A stretch of 64,000 nt of DNA from CAVRQM01 sp963838805 (GCA_963838805.1 CAWISK010000005.1:186001-250000); one strand, 5' to 3'. Positions 1 to 13,379 are shown, counted from the first letter of the stretch. The notes: a model not told the origin generated them from the sequence alone. Numbers and translations: made by a program.

Positions 1-162
1 GGCCTCCGCATCCTCGGCGGCGCTGTTGAGCGGGATGGTCTTGATCGCCACCCGCCGCTCGATCACCGGGTCGCGCCCGTCGTACACGGTGCCCATCGCA
101 CCGCGCCCGAGCGTGCCCACGATCTCGTATTTGCCGAGCCTGCCGTCCTGCACCGAACTCAT
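1..162 (-). CDS. Serine/threonine protein kinase, N-terminal fragment
   Basis: Only the first 54 codons are inside the window. The start codon is the ATG at 162 and the gene continues past the left edge. The fragment reads as the kinase N-lobe: GKYEIVGTLGRGAMGTVYDG is a glycine-rich ATP-binding loop, followed about 20 residues later by VAIK, whose lysine contacts ATP phosphates. This matches Hanks-type (PknB-like) kinases that phosphorylate Ser/Thr on proteins. It lies 22 bases downstream of the TPR-CHAT lipoprotein gene on the same strand, so it is probably the last visible gene of the tpsB-tpsA-CHAT unit. Whether it carries sensor domains, a membrane segment or a complete C-lobe cannot be seen. 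Confidence 0.85.
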   Translation of the reverse strand, partial: MSSVQDGRLGKYEIVGTLGRGAMGTVYDGRDPVIERRVAIKTIPLNSAAEDAEA

Positions 163-184
163 TCCGCGTGCCGTCCCGGTCGCA

Positions 185-3100
185 TCATAGACCGGCCCGC
201 GCCACCGCCGCACTCCCGCCCTCGCCGATCAGCGCGAAGGGCGCCCAATAGAACGGGTGTGCCACCTGCGCCGGGAAATCACGGCCGGCACCATCCAGCA
301 GCCCGAGTTCGGCTGCCCTCAGGCTGCCGGCGATGCCCCCATCGGTGCCCGCGCGCAGCCGCCGCAGCGTGTCGGCCACCAGATAGGCGGCAGTCTGATC
401 GTTGACCGACCAATGGGTGATCACGAGCCCCCGCGCGCCGGCATAGAAGAAGGCGCGCGCCAGCCCCGACAGGCTCTGCCCGGCGGCACCGCCGGCCGGC
501 CCGCCGGTGTTGCACGCGGAGAGGATCACGGCATCCGCGTCGAGATCCATATTCTGCACGTCGCTCGCCGTCAGCAGCGCCCCCGAGGCGTCCTTGGCCC
601 CCGCCGGCGCCGAAGTGACGATCGCCGGCTCCCCCTCGCAATGCAGGTCGGTGGGCAGCAGGGCGTGCGTCGCGAAATGCAGCACGCGGAAATCCTTGAG
701 GTCGGTGTGCAGTACCGCCGGTGTCGTGAAGGCCGGCCCCAGCAATTGGTCCGACGGGCTGGCACCCAGCAAGGCGCGTGCGGCCGCGAGTTCCTTCTGC
801 GCGAAGGGCAGCGGCGGCAGGCCGGCGAACAGCTTGGCGCTGTCGGCACAGCTGGCGCCGGGGAAGCTGCGTTCCGCCTGCGCCAGCGTCACCGGGCGGA
901 AATCGCCGAAGCCGAACCACGGCTGGCGCGCCCGCGAATCATTGGCGATGCGTCTGAGGGAGACGAAATTGGCGGCGGCCGGCACGTGCGCGATACTGGC
1001 CTCGCGCAGCAGCCAAGGCGCCTGTTCCAGATGCTGGGGATCGGCCGGGCCGGTCAGCAGCAGCCCGAACGGAATCGACAGCAGGGGGCCAGTGGGTGCG
1101 ATCACCAGCGCCTTAATCCCGTCCATCCCCTTCGCTACGCCGCCGAACGCGTCCAGGTAGATGCGCTGGGCGTCGGCCGTGTCGAAGGCAGGCGGCGTGT
1201 CGCTGTCGCTCTCGATGCTGGCGCGGACGCGCTTGACCAGTTCGGACATCTCATCCGACCCCTCCGCAACGCGGGCTGCGTCGATATGCCCGTCGCGCAG
1301 CAGGAAGGTCCAGCCCGATTGCGGGGCCAGGTCGATCGCCACGAAGGCCTCATCCGGATGCAGCGCGCGCAGCACCGAATCGGCCGGCGCCACCTCCTGC
1401 ACCAACTGTCCGTAGTTGGGTGCCGCGGCCTGCAACGCGCTGTCGGCGTCGGCCACCTGTGCCTGCGCGCGGGCAATCTGCTGGTCGAGATCAGCCGGCA
1501 GCGTCGGCATGATCTCGCCCGCCTGCTTCGCCTGTGCGGCCGCGTCGCGCTGCGCGTAGAGTGCCCCCAGTGCCGCGTCGGCCTGCTGCTTGCGACGGAT
1601 CGCTTCGCCCACCCTGGGATCGCGAGCCCCTCGGCCAGCCGCACCGTCGCCAGCGCGATCTGCTGCGTGGTGATGCTGCCCTGGGTCAACTGCGCCGCTT
1701 CGAACATGCGCGCGAGCAGAGCCTGCCGCGCCGCGGGCTGAGACGCGAGCTTCGCCGCCCCGGCGCCCATTTCGTCCAGGCAGGGTTGCAGCAGGGCCGC
1801 GCTTGTGCCGATCTTCAGCGAGCGCAGCAAGGCAATGCCCTGATCGCAGGCGGTCAGCGCCGCTTTCTGTTCGTGCAGCCGGGAGAGCTGGCCCGCGCGG
1901 AGCAGCAGCGTCTCGGCAACCGGCCGACTCTGCGGCAGGGCCAGGGTGAAATCGACCCTCGCGTGTTCGAACGCGGTCGAAGCCGCGTTCGCCTCGCCCT
2001 GCGCGGCATCCAACTGAGCCTGGGTCCGGGCGAGCCGTGCCGCCAGTGCCGGAACCCGCAGCCCGTTCGCCTCCATCAGATCCTCGGCCGAACGCAGCAT
2101 CGCCGCCGCCTGCGACTGCTGGCCAAGATCGCGCAGCACGATCGCCTGGTAGCGCCGCGCCTCGATCAGCCCGAGCAGGGCGGCGCGCGTGCGCACATCG
2201 GTCAGCAGGTCGCGATCGGGCAGCAGATCCGCCATCCCGGCCGTATTGGCGTGCAGCTGGGCCGCGACGATGAGCGCCCGCGTCGGCCGCGGCCGCGCCT
2301 GCACGATCTCCGGCGGTAATTGCGCGGCATAGGCCGCCTCGGCCTGCCGCAGCAGCGCCAGAGCCTCCGCGTGATGCCCCCGGTTCTGCTGGTCGAGTGC
2401 GCGGACATCCAGCATTTGCGCCGCGACCGCCGGATCGCCCGATGCGTCGCTCAGGTGCTGGGCGCGGGCCAGCAGCCCGGTTGCCTCATCGAACCGCCCC
2501 TGGTTGGAGACTTGCAAGGCGAGCAGCATCAGCGGCGTTGCCGTCGCCGACGCATCCTGCCCCAGCGCCTTCTGTTGCACCGCGAGCGCCGCCCGGAACG
2601 CCTTCTCGGCAGCCGGGAAATCCTCGTCCGCATTGGCGCGGTCGCCGGCCGCGATCAGGCGATCGTAGTCGCCCACGTCGCCGGCGCTGAAGACGTGGGC
2701 CGCGAGCCGGCTGGCCATGAGCGCGTCCGCGGCCGAACCCGGCTGCTGGCCAGCGGCCGACGGCGGCAGGCGGTCGGACATGACCCCGAGCGACCGCTCC
2801 ATCGCCGGCAGGGCCGGCAGCACGCCATCGGCGAACCAGCCGGTGCCGGACACGGACGCGACCAGACCCACATGCGGCCAGCCACCGATGCGCTGCGTGC
2901 AGGACAGCAGCTCGGCGGGCACGTCGCCCAGGATCGTGGTGGATTGCGGAGAGCCGCAGATGAACCGTCCGTCGAGCGCCGTGCGCCACGGGCTGGCGGT
3001 GGCGAGCGACAGCAATTGCGACGGGGCGGCGGGGCCGGCGGCGCGCACATGGGCACTCGGCTGCTGCCACGTGCCGCAATACACGTCGGCGGCGCCGTCA

Positions 3101-3267
3101 CCGATCTCCTGCTGCGTGCAGACCTCGCCGGCCGCGTTGGTGCCGAGCGCCAGCCCCGAGCGCCGTCCGGCGCTGCCGCCGCCGGAGACGAAGGCCGAGG
3201 CCGGCGGTTCGTTGCAGCCGGCCAGCGAGGCTGCAACCAGCAGGGCAAGGATGATGCGTGAACGCAT
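185..3267 (-). CDS. TPR-CHAT domain lipoprotein (caspase-like protease), one apparent frameshift
   Basis: The N-terminus is a lipoprotein signal (basic start, hydrophobic core, lipobox AASLAGC with Cys18), so the product is probably membrane anchored. The middle is alanine-rich helical sequence with TPR-like repeats. The C-terminal ~300 residues are a CHAT domain with the caspase-type dyad: His in LHFATHALLP (codon 665-667) and Cys in LSACNTGG (codon 512-514). The reading frame breaks at the C-run 1627-1630 (G-run on the coding strand). Adding one G joins RLAEG to ARDPRVGEAIRRK, a normal pre-CHAT linker, and gives about 1,027 residues. The start ATG overlaps the tpsA stop (TGATG), so translation is coupled to the adhesin. 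CHAT proteins of this type are known next to two-partner secretion genes. The substrate is unknown. Confidence 0.85.
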
Positions 3268-6200
3268 CAGTAATCCTGCTCGGCGACGTTGGGCAGCAGC
3301 ACGTCGGAGTCATCGAGTTCGTCACGCGCCTGGCTGATCGCGAGATCCCGCAACGGATTTTCCGCCGGCAGCGAGTACAGCGGCAGCAGGATGCAGTTCA
3401 CGGTGCGGATCGGACAGGCGTTCAGCAGATAGTTGGAGCTCAGGAAAGGGTCGATTTCCGAGGCGTTGGCGGCCGCCTCGCCGACCAGACCATGCACCGT
3501 GCCGGTAAGGCTGGTGCCGCCCGCCGTGCCGGAGACCAGCAGATCGCCGACATTGATCAGCCCCCCCGCGTGACCGGCGCCGAGGAACAGCAGCAGATCG
3601 GTGGTCGGCGCCTGCAAATTGCTGAAGTTCACCGTGCCCCCGGCCGGCGGCAACTGCACCCGCACCGTCGAGATCAGGCCGTCCTGCGTGAAGATATGCG
3701 CCACCCCGGTCTGCAGGAGCTGCGCGGTGCCGTTCGGTCCCGCGACCACCTGCAGCCAGGTGCCGGGATCCTGCGGCGTCGGAAGGCCCTGCTGCAAGCG
3801 CGGCAAGCCGAAGGTCGTGATGTCGCCCGCCCAGACGAGCGTGCCGGTGGCCGAGATGCGGATGTAGTCCGCCGCGAGCGGCCCGGCGAGCGTCAAGGCG
3901 GTCGCGTCGAACAGGCTGAAATTGCTGAACGCGCTGGCGCCGGGGAAGCCGTCATCGGCATCGTTCACGGTGAACGCGCCGATGCGCTGCACCGCGGCAG
4001 TACCGCCGAAATTGGCGAAGCTCACCGCCCGCCCGGTCAGGGTGCCCACCGCCAGCGCGCCACTGCCGCGCTGATACGGGCCGTCGCTGGTCGTCGAATA
4101 CGGTTCCCGGCACCACGACATCGCCGCTTTGTGTGATGGTGCCGCCCACCGACAGAACCACATCCGGGGCGTTGACCGGGCCGGCGACCTGAAGATTGCC
4201 GCCAGTCGTCAGCAGCAGATCGCCGCCGCTGACCGGCATCGAGCCAAGCACTGCGACGTGGTTGCCCGCGTTATCGAAGCGCGCGCCGCCGGTGATGCCG
4301 AAGCTGCTGGTCAGTGTCCCCACGCTGATCGGCCCGGTTTCGCTGATCCCGCCCACCGTCGTGGACAGGTCGAGCACCGCCGCACTGACATTGCCGACCG
4401 CAAGCGACTGCGTATCAGCCAACTCGAAGCGGCCGCTATCGCTGAGCGGCCCGAGTGCCGCGACCTGATTGGCCCCGGTCAACAGCGCGTCGCCCGTGAT
4501 GCCGCGACTGCTGACGAGCTGATTGGCGATGAGTGCCCCACCCGGTTCGGTGATGCCGCCGGAGGCCACGGACAGGTCCACGATGCCCGCCCGCACCGCG
4601 CCCGCGATCGCCAGTGCAGACGCATTGGCCAGCATGAAACCGCCCGGCGCGGTTATGTTGCCGAGCGCCGCCACGGCATTGCCGTTCGGCAGGGTGATGC
4701 TGCCGGCACTCCCCTCCAGCAATCCCGCGGCGAGAGTTCCGCCGGGCTGCGTCACGCTGCCCGAGACATCAAGCGACACCGGCGCCCCGCCTTCCGCGAC
4801 GGAGCCGGCCAGGGTGAGATTGCCGGACACCGCCAGGAATGCGCCGGCGCCCGACAGGGCGTTGACGCCGAGCGATTGCTGATCGGCCAGAACGAATGCC
4901 CCGGCCGTGGTCGCGAAATCCAGCGCCGCGACCGCGTTGCCTGGATTGGCGAGCTGCGCCGAAACGGCCTGGCCAGACAGCACCGACGTGGCGATGCTGC
5001 CCTGCCCTGCCTCCGCCAGATCGCCCGAGACAAGCAGACGCAGCCCGGCTGGCGCGGAAACCGGACCTGCGATTATGAGGCCCATGGCATCGGTCAGCGC
5101 CACCGGTCCCTGTGCCGAGAAGCCGCCCAGGGTCGCGATCTCGTTCGGCCGGGTCAGCGACACAGCACCCGCCACGCCGCGCAGGCTGGTCAACGTGCCC
5201 ACTGCAAGCGAGCCGGTGTTCTGCACCAGCGAACCGCCGAAGGTCGCAACATCGGCACTGGCGACGTTGACGACGCCATCAAGGACCAGACTTTGCGCGA
5301 ACAGTGAAAGTCCGGTGGCGGAGACCGGGCCGGTCACGGTCAACGCCTGTCCGTCCGCCAGCGACAGCGTGCCGCCAGGAATGCCAAACACCCCTAGCGT
5401 GCCGATGCGGTTGGCGCCGTTCAGATCGAACAGGCCGGACGCGCCCAGTGTGCTGTCCAGCATCGCGGCGACGATGGCGCCCGTGCCGGCCTCGGTGGCA
5501 CCTGCCGCGCTAAGATCGACCGTGCCGCCCGCCGCAAGCGTTCCGGAGCTTGCAATCTGCAGCGCGCCGCCGATCCGCACCGCGATATTGGCGGCCGCGA
5601 CAGTGCCGGACACGCCGAGCGACCCCGGCTGGGCGAAGGTGAAATCGCCGCTGCTGACGAGGATGTTGCCGAGCGAAGCCACCCTGTTGCCGCCATTCTC
5701 CAGCGTGGCGCCGCCCGCGATGTTGCCGCTGCTGAGAAGCAGGCCGGCGGTGATGCTGCCGGTAGTCTCGGCCACGCCGCCGCTGCTCGCCGACAGATCC
5801 ACGACGCCGGCCGAGACGAGACCGGCCAGGGTGATCGCGGGCGCCGCCAGTGCCACCGAGGCGCCGCTGACCGGCCCCGCGACTGTCAGCGGCGTGCCGT
5901 CGGCCAGCAGCAGCGAGCCGCCGCTCGCCATCTGGAACGCGCCCAGCGTGTTCACCTGATTGGCGCCGCCGAGCACGAATGCGCCGCTGGGCGTGCCGCC
6001 GGAGAGCAATGTCGCCGCTTCGATGAAGCCGTTGCCGCTTTCCGTGGCACCGCTCGCCACCACATCGACCGTGCCGCCCTGCGCCAGCAGGCTGCCGTTC
6101 TGGTTGATGGCGAGCGCGCCGCCGCGCAGCGTGATGAGCGGCGCTGTCACGGGCGCCGCCACGGTCATGCCGGCGAGGTCGGTCAGCAGCACGGAGCCAG

Positions 6201-9200
6201 CCGACAGCGCGCCGATCACCTGAAGCGGACTGGAATCGTTCAGCGTGAATGCGTTGCCCGGCACCGAGAATGGACCGAGTGCCGCCACCGCGTTGCCGTT
6301 GTCGCCCAGCAGCGCGGCTCCGCCCTGCACGCCCGCGATACTGGTCAGCAGGCCGGCGGAGAGCGTGCCGGAGGTCTGCGTCACCCCGCCGGCGGTGGTG
6401 GACAGATCCACGGCGCCACCCCCGGTCGCGGTGACGTTGCCGGCAAGCTCTATTGCGACGGCGCGCAGCGCCAGCGCCGTCACATTGACCGGCCCAGCGA
6501 CGATCAGTGGAGTCGGTTCCTCGCTGCTGGTGCCATTGACGAGCGTGAGGGCGCCGGTCGAGTTCCATGTGCCGAGCGTGCCCACGTCATTGGCGCCGGA
6601 AAGCGAGAAATCGCCGCTCGGTGTGCCGCTGCTGTCGAGTGTGGCGGCGACGATGATGCCGTTGACCTCGCTCGCGCCATCGGCCGTCAGATCGACGGTG
6701 CCGCCGCCTCCGACCGTGAACAGGCTGCCCCGATCGAGCGTCAGCGCGCCGGTGGCGGCAAGGGTGATGTTGTTCGCGATGACATCGCCCTCGATCGCCA
6801 GCGGGCCGGTATCGGCCAGCGCGAAACTGCCGCCGCCGTACACCGTATAGGGGCCGAGCACCGGCACCGAATTGCCGCTGGATTGCATCGACACCGCCCC
6901 GGTATTGCCGATCAGCGTGCCGGGTACGGCGAACGATGCGCCCGCCAGTTGGATGACCGGCCCGAAAACCGGATAGAGGACGGTCTCCAGATCGACAGTG
7001 GCCACCTGCTCCGAGGGCGGCAGCGCGCTGCTGATCGCTACCGGCGCGTTGATATCGATGCCGCTGGCGAGTGGGCCATCAATGGATTTGCCGAGCACGA
7101 GGACGGCGGCATCGACGTTGGCGAGCGCGCTCGCCGAGACGAACGACGCTCCGCCGCTCGCGGTGCCTAGATTGAGCACGCCGGGAGTCGCGCGGCCCGA
7201 TCTCGATCGTGCCGCTGGTCGCAAAGAGCGGCCGCACCGGTCCGGGCGGGGGGGCGCCTGTGGCGATCAGCGAACCGGAGAGGTAGCCCAGTCCGTTGAC
7301 CGCGAGAGAAATCTCGGACGCCTGCACGATACCGGCCAGGGTCGGGTCAGCGGCGGTCAGCGACAGTGTTCCCGCGGCGGTGATCGGCCCCAGATCGCCG
7401 ATCGAGTTCGTCGCACCCAACAGCCGCACATCGCCGCCGAAACTGCCGGAAAGCGTGCCGGCACTCAGGATTCCCGTCGCATTCTCGGTCAGCGTGGCGC
7501 TGTCGCTGAGACGCAGCAGACCACCCACGATCAGGGTGTTGATGGCGCCGATCGCGTTGTTCGCGCCATCCAGCAGCAGAGTTCCCAGGATCGTTCCCGA
7601 GAGTGACACCGCGCCGATCGTGCTCGCGGCATCCTGTGTCACACCCTGGCTGACCGGGGAATCGAGCAGCAGCGCTCCGCCCTCGATCCGGCTGCCGGCG
7701 GCCAGCGTGAGGCCGAAGCCCACCGATGATCTGTCGTTGAGTGTCACGCTGCCGGTGCCCGCCAGCAGCGCGCCGGCAAGCGTCAGCGGCGCCGCGTCGG
7801 TCAGCGAGAAATTGCCGTTGGCGGTCGTGGTGAAATCGCCCAACGCCGTGATGATGTTGCCGAGGCTAGACAGTGCCACCGATCCGGCCGCACCGGTCAG
7901 CGTGCTGCCCGGTGCCACGATCGCGCCGGTCTGCGTCACGGCGCCCGAAATCTCCAGGCGCAAGGTCGTGACGTTCAAGCCGTTCAGGGTGCCGAGGCTG
8001 AGCGAGGTCGAGGACAGGGCACTGCCTCCGGCCACCGTGCCGCCGATCTGCAACGTGCCGGCCGTGATCCCGCCGCTCTGCGCGAAACTCTGCGCGCCTT
8101 GCGTCAGCCGCTCCAGCAGCACGGTCCCGCCCGGCACGCTCGCGTTGACGGCGCCAGTCAGCGTGTCGGCCTGGAGCACCAGCGCGCTCGCGGGCGAGTT
8201 GAAGGCGAGACTGAATGCCGCTCCGTTCACCAGGTTCAGTCTGGGCGCCTGCAAGGTGATGGTTTGCGCAGCGAACGGGTTGCTGGCGACGACGGGGGCG
8301 GTCACGGTGAGATTCGCGTCGTTGAGCAGGAAGTTGCCCAAGCCGACAGTGAACCCGGCGAGCGTGCCGATCGCGTTGCCGCCGGGCATCGACAGCGATC
8401 CGGCGATGCCGGTCAGCGTGGCGACCGTCAGGCTGTCCGCCGCGGTCTCGCTCACCGGGTCGTTGGCCGCGTCGAGCACGAGCATCCCGGCACCCGGCAC
8501 CACCGCGCCACTGAAGACGATGCCGCCCGGCGCCGAGAACAGGTCGATCGTGCCGGTGGTGACGCGGGAGAGATCGACCTGTCCCGCGGCCGGGCCGACG
8601 GTGAGCGTGGAGAGTCTGTCAGGCGAGATATTGACCGTGCCGGGTGCCACGACGGCATCCGTTCGCGGCGACGCCAGCGCGTCGGTGGCAAGCCCGATCG
8701 TTCCGGTGCTGGCGACGAGCTGGCCCGTGCTGTCCACCGATACCGACGGTGCCGTGAGACCGAGCGGGCCGGTCGTGGCCTGCACGATGCCGCTCACCCG
8801 CACCGCCGACTGATCGATCACATCGATCGAGGTCGCGGTAATCGCATCCAGCTGGGCGATGACATTGCCGTTGCCGCCGGCGATGTCGAAGGCGCCGAGG
8901 CTGGACCCGCCCAGCGCCCCGGCACTCAAAGTCCCATTGGCCTGGAACACGCCGCCCGCCGCCGCATCCAGCAGCAACGTGCCGCCGAAGCTGGCGGTCC
9001 CGGCGAGCGCAATCTGCAACGCATCCTGCGTACCCCGGATGCCGCTGCGCCCAGCCTGCAAGGTGGCGGCCGTGATGCGCGACAGATCGCCCAGCACGAT
9101 GTTGCCGGAGCTGGCGCTGCCGATGCCGACGGTCTGCCCGGCGTCGATCGGCCCGATCTTGACCGTGCCCGCGCCGATCGAGCCGCCAGCGCCGAAGGCG

Positions 9201-12200
9201 AAATTATCCGCGGCAATTTGCAATGTGCCGCCGCCCGTCAGGGTGACGGCGCCCGCCACGGTCAGCAGCGAGGCTGTGTCCACCAGGGCCGCATTGCCGC
9301 CCACGGACAGATTGCCCAGTGCGCCGATGCTGTTGCCTGGCCCGGTCAGCACGACATCGCCGCCAAGCTGCCCGCCCAGCGTGCCCACGGCCAGCGCCCC
9401 GGTCTGGGTGGCGCCGCCCGAGGCATCCAGCAACAGCGTCGCGGTGGCCGGCAGCGAGGCGCCGCCGATCACGATGTTCGCCGCCGTGATCGTGCCGTCC
9501 GGCAGGCCGCCCACTTCCAGCGTGTTGGCGCGCAACGCCGCCGGCAGGAACGGGCCAGCCAGTGCCAGAGTACCGGCGCCGGAAACCGCACTGCCGCCCA
9601 GCGCCACCTCGTATGTCGGGTCGTCCGGCGCCACCGCGATCAGCGCGATGGGGACGCTGGTCACCTCGGACGTGGCCGCCCCCGTCACCACCAGACTGTC
9701 GGCGCGCAAGTCCAGCGTGCCCGTGGCCGGAATGACCAGCGGCTGGTCGATCTCGATCGACCCGTGGTTGGTGACCCGGAACGAGGCGATGGTCGCGCCG
9801 ACGCCGGATTCGATCGCCAGCGATTGCGTGTTCAGCAGCGACAATGTGCCGCCGTCGCTGAATCCCTGAACTTGCGTCAGAGTATTGGCGCCGAGCAGCG
9901 TCGCATCGCCGGTGATGTGGCCCGTGCCGGTGGTCAGCAATCCGAAGAAAACACCATCGCTCAGCGTGCCGTTCAGGCTGCCCGCCGCGACGTCCTCGCT
10001 CACCGACGCCGCGCTCAGGTCGATCACGGAGCCGGTGACGGCACTCGCGATGTCGAGCAGGCCGCTCGCCGACAGGATGACGGTGCCGGCGGTGACCGCT
10101 CCGGTCGTGGTCAGCGGTCCGGCGGTGGTGAGCGACAGCGCGCCGGAGGTGAAGGCGCCGAGCGAGGTGGTGCCGGTGAAGCTGTCGGTCAGCGTGGCGC
10201 CGCCGGACACATTGCCGGTGATCGAGGTCGCGGTAAGCGCCACGCCCGAATTCTGCACGACATTGCCGCCACTGCCCGTCGCGAGCGAGAGCGCGCCGGC
10301 GCTGACATTCCCCGCGAAGGTGATGTCGCCGCCGGCCGCGTTGAGCGTGAGCGCGCCGCCGGAGGTCGAGACTGGCCCGGTGACGCTGAGCGCGCCGCTT
10401 GTGGCAAGATCGACGCCGCCACCCGTGGTGAACAGCCCGCCCAGTTCGGGAACGGCGTTCAGCGTATTGGCGAGTGTCACCGGGCCGCTGAGCGGGAATC
10501 CCGACGAGCTCCCCAGCACGGCGGCGGCAATCGTCGCGGCCGCGCCCGCTCCCTGGGTGACCGCACCGCTGCCGCCCAGCAGCAGCGTGTTCGCCACCAG
10601 ACTGGCGTTGACAGCGATCCCGGCATTGGAAACGAGTTCCAGGTCCGGCAAAGTGCCAGGCCCGCTCACCCCGAATGGCGCCGCGACCGTGACGGTACTC
10701 GCGGTGATGCTTCCGTTGGCCGCGCCAATGCGCAGGACCCCCGCGGTGATCGCGTTCAGTGTCGTGTCCGTTACCGCGAAACCGGTGCCTGGATCGCTGC
10801 CCAGTGTCACCGTGCCGCCCGCCGCGGGCGCCAGCTCGACAAACCCGTGGCTGGCGATGCCGCTGGTGATGTGGCCACCCTGCCCGATCACGATCCGCGG
10901 TGCGGTCAGAGAAACCGGGTCCAAGCCGAACACGGTCAACCTGCCCAGGACGCTGAGGGCGGGCGCCGCATCGACCAGCGTGAAGCCTCCCTGGGAGACG
11001 CCGAAATTGCCGAGCGACCCGATGGTGTTGCCGCTCTGCGTCAGGGCCACGTTGCCGCTGAAGGTGCCGCTGCTGAACAGTGCCGGCGTATTGATGCTGC
11101 CGCCCGTCTGCACCACTCCGTCATTCTGGCCGAAATCCACTGACCCGCCTTCGGCATTGGTCGCGGAAACCGTGTCGCCCAGCGAAACCACCCCGGCAGC
11201 CGAGAACAGGATGCCGCTGGTGGTGCTGGTGATCGGCGCGCCGGCCTGCTGCGTCAACGCACCCCGGGTACTGACGACGCTCAGGAAGCCGTCCGCGGTC
11301 ATGGGTGCGGCGATGTCGATATCGCCGCTGTTGTTCAGCGCCAAAGCCCCGCCGGTGATGCCGAGCCGCTGCGATACGGTCAGCAACGGCACCGCATCGA
11401 CCAGCGTGAAGCCGCCGCCGGAAACCGCGAAGCTGCCGAGCGACTGGACCTGATTGGTGGCGTCCGGCAACGACACCGGGCCGGTAATGCCGTTGCTGCT
11501 GAACAGCGAAGGCGTGATGACCGCCCCGCCCTGCTGCGAGACGCCGGTCGCCCGCACCAGATTGAGCGAGCCGGCCGCGGGCGAGCTCGACGTGGCAACA
11601 TTGTCGGCAAGCGTGATGACACCGCCGGCGGACAGCGCCACGTAGCTGCCGGTGCTGGCGATCGGCGCGCCCGCTTGCTGCGTGATCGCGCCCTGCGCGC
11701 TGGTGATGTTCAAGGCGCCGGCCGAAGTGATCGCCGCGTCGATGAAGATGTTGCTGCCGGCGAACATCGTGATGCCGCCGCCGCTGTTGGTGATGGCACC
11801 GCCGACGGTGATGGTGCCGTTCGTGGCCGTCATCGTCAGCAGGCCGTGGCTGTTCAGCGAGAAGCCGCTCCGCACATCCAGATTGTCGGTGGAGATCAGC
11901 GTGATGTTGCCGCTCGCCGCCTGCAGCACGTTGGGATCGATGGTGGCACTGTTGTCGGGCGGTGGTGGCGCCACATTCAGGCTGCCATTGGTCAGCACGG
12001 CACCGCCGCCCGACTGCACGACGAGGTCGGTGGGATCGATGACGAGGCCGCCCGCATTGCCATGCGCAGCCGTCACGTCCACCCGGCCGACGAGTGCCAG
12101 GCCCAGCGTGCCCGACACTTCGACGATCCCGCCATTGCCGGACAGCGCGCCGCCACGCGACGAGAGCGTGCCCGCCATCAGCGTGTCGTCGGTGGACAGC

Positions 12201-13354
12201 ACCGTGATCCGCCCGCCATTGCCGGATTGCAGTGCATCGGCCGACACGCTCGCACCTGGCGCCACCGTCGCGACCTTCGCCGCCAGCGCCTTGACGCCCA
12301 CACCGCCGCGCGCGCGCGCCAGGGTGGTTCCGATCGCGACCGTGCCGCCCCCGCTCTGGCCTGAAGCATCAAGGCGCGCCCCGGACGCGAGATTCACCTG
12401 CTCGGAGGCCGTGACACCGATCTGCCCGCCGACCGAGCCGGAGCCGCCCAGGCCGCGTGCCGTAATGGTCCCGGTCACCTGCGCCGTGCCGCCTTCGGCA
12501 TCGATCAGCACGCGGCCACCATGCCGGCCGACGCTGTCGGCCGAAATCGTGCCGCCCGCATCGACCAGATTCGTCACGATGCCATCGACTGCGGCCGTAG
12601 ACAGCGTGACCCGGCCGCCCTCGGCTTCGATCACTCCGTCATTCGTCACAAGCTCCGCCGCGCCCGACGAGTCGCGGATCGTCTGGCGGCTCACGTCGAT
12701 CGACAGCAGCCCGTCGCCATAGAGATCGACCACGTGGCTCGCCACGCCCGCGAGCTTCACCGTGCCGAACGGCGCGCTGATGATGCCATGATTTGCGACC
12801 TGCGGGGCCACCAAGGCCGCAAGGCCGGCCCTGCGCACGGAGATGCGGCCGTTGTTGACCACCTGCGCGCCCGGGCGGGGCGCCTGGTTCAGCACGAAAT
12901 GGCCACTGGCGACGCCCGCGCGCATCCCCTGTTCCGTGATGCCGGCGGCGGAGACGACCACGCTCTGGGCATCGACCACCGCGCCGGGCATGAACACCAC
13001 GCCCGACTGGTTGATCAGCACGAGCTGTCCGTTCGAACTGAGCTTGCCCGCGATCACCGACGCATCCGGGCCGCTCACCCGGTTCAGGGTGGTCGATTGC
13101 TGACCCGGTGTCTGGAACTGCACCCCCGCCTGGCTGCCGATATTGAAGCTGCTCCAGTCCAGCGCCGCCCGGCCGCTCTGCTGGTTCACCTGCATGTTGG
13201 CGCCCCGCGTCGTGGCGCTGGCCTGGCCCGCGATCACGCGCATGCCGATGGGAAGCTGATTCGGCGCCGGCAGCGTCTGCGCCAGGGCAGGCGCCGCCGC
13301 CAGCACCAGCGCTGTCGTCGCCAGCAGGGATTTTCGTCTGACACCCTGGTTCAT
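3267..13354 (-). CDS. Giant two-partner secretion exoprotein (filamentous haemagglutinin-like TpsA), two apparent frameshifts
   Basis: This is a secreted surface adhesin of about 3,361 residues. ATG 13354 begins a Sec signal peptide (basic RRK, hydrophobic core, APALAQ cleavage site). A haemagglutination-activity TPS domain follows over roughly residues 30-270, with TTLNRVSG and the NPNGI-like INQSGVVF. The rest is a long beta-helix passenger of degenerate 70-80-residue repeats. The C-terminus has a cysteine pair, CPIRTVNC, 49 and 42 residues from the end, and an acidic tail. The frame breaks twice: an extra base near 7194-7198 (IEIG joins RATPGVLNLG) and another at 4089-4090 (GTVFDD joins SDGPYQRGSG). 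Either break alone would truncate the protein. TpsB is encoded directly upstream. An earlier ATG at 13375 is less likely because it only adds a polar heptapeptide. Confidence 0.88.
3600..11900 (-). repeat. Degenerate passenger repeats of the TpsA exoprotein
   Basis: Within tpsA the protein repeats a module of about 70-80 residues, diverged but recognisable: a 'GGITE..G.L.AG.L' strand, 'S..GITG.A.L', a 'NAVAALG' or 'NRVASLG' turn, then '..G.F.L.....L.V.GPV.A..V.LS'. At DNA level the copies are too diverged for long exact repeats. The pattern is typical of parallel beta-helix shafts of TpsA proteins and explains the low sequence complexity of the region. The ends given are approximate. Confidence 0.75.
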
Positions 13355-13379
13355 CGCACGCCCCCGGCCACGCACTCGC

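Noticed and set aside
4129..11453. Long plus-strand open frames opposite tpsA (up to about 1,000 codons)
   Set aside because: They are mirror images of a high-GC repetitive gene, have R/P/A/S-rich composition with no recognisable domain, and tpsA on the minus strand has a signal peptide, TPS domain and repeats.
3600..11900. Repeats in tpsA as a possible CRISPR or satellite array
   Set aside because: The repeats are diverged protein modules without constant DNA repeats or unique spacers of fixed length.
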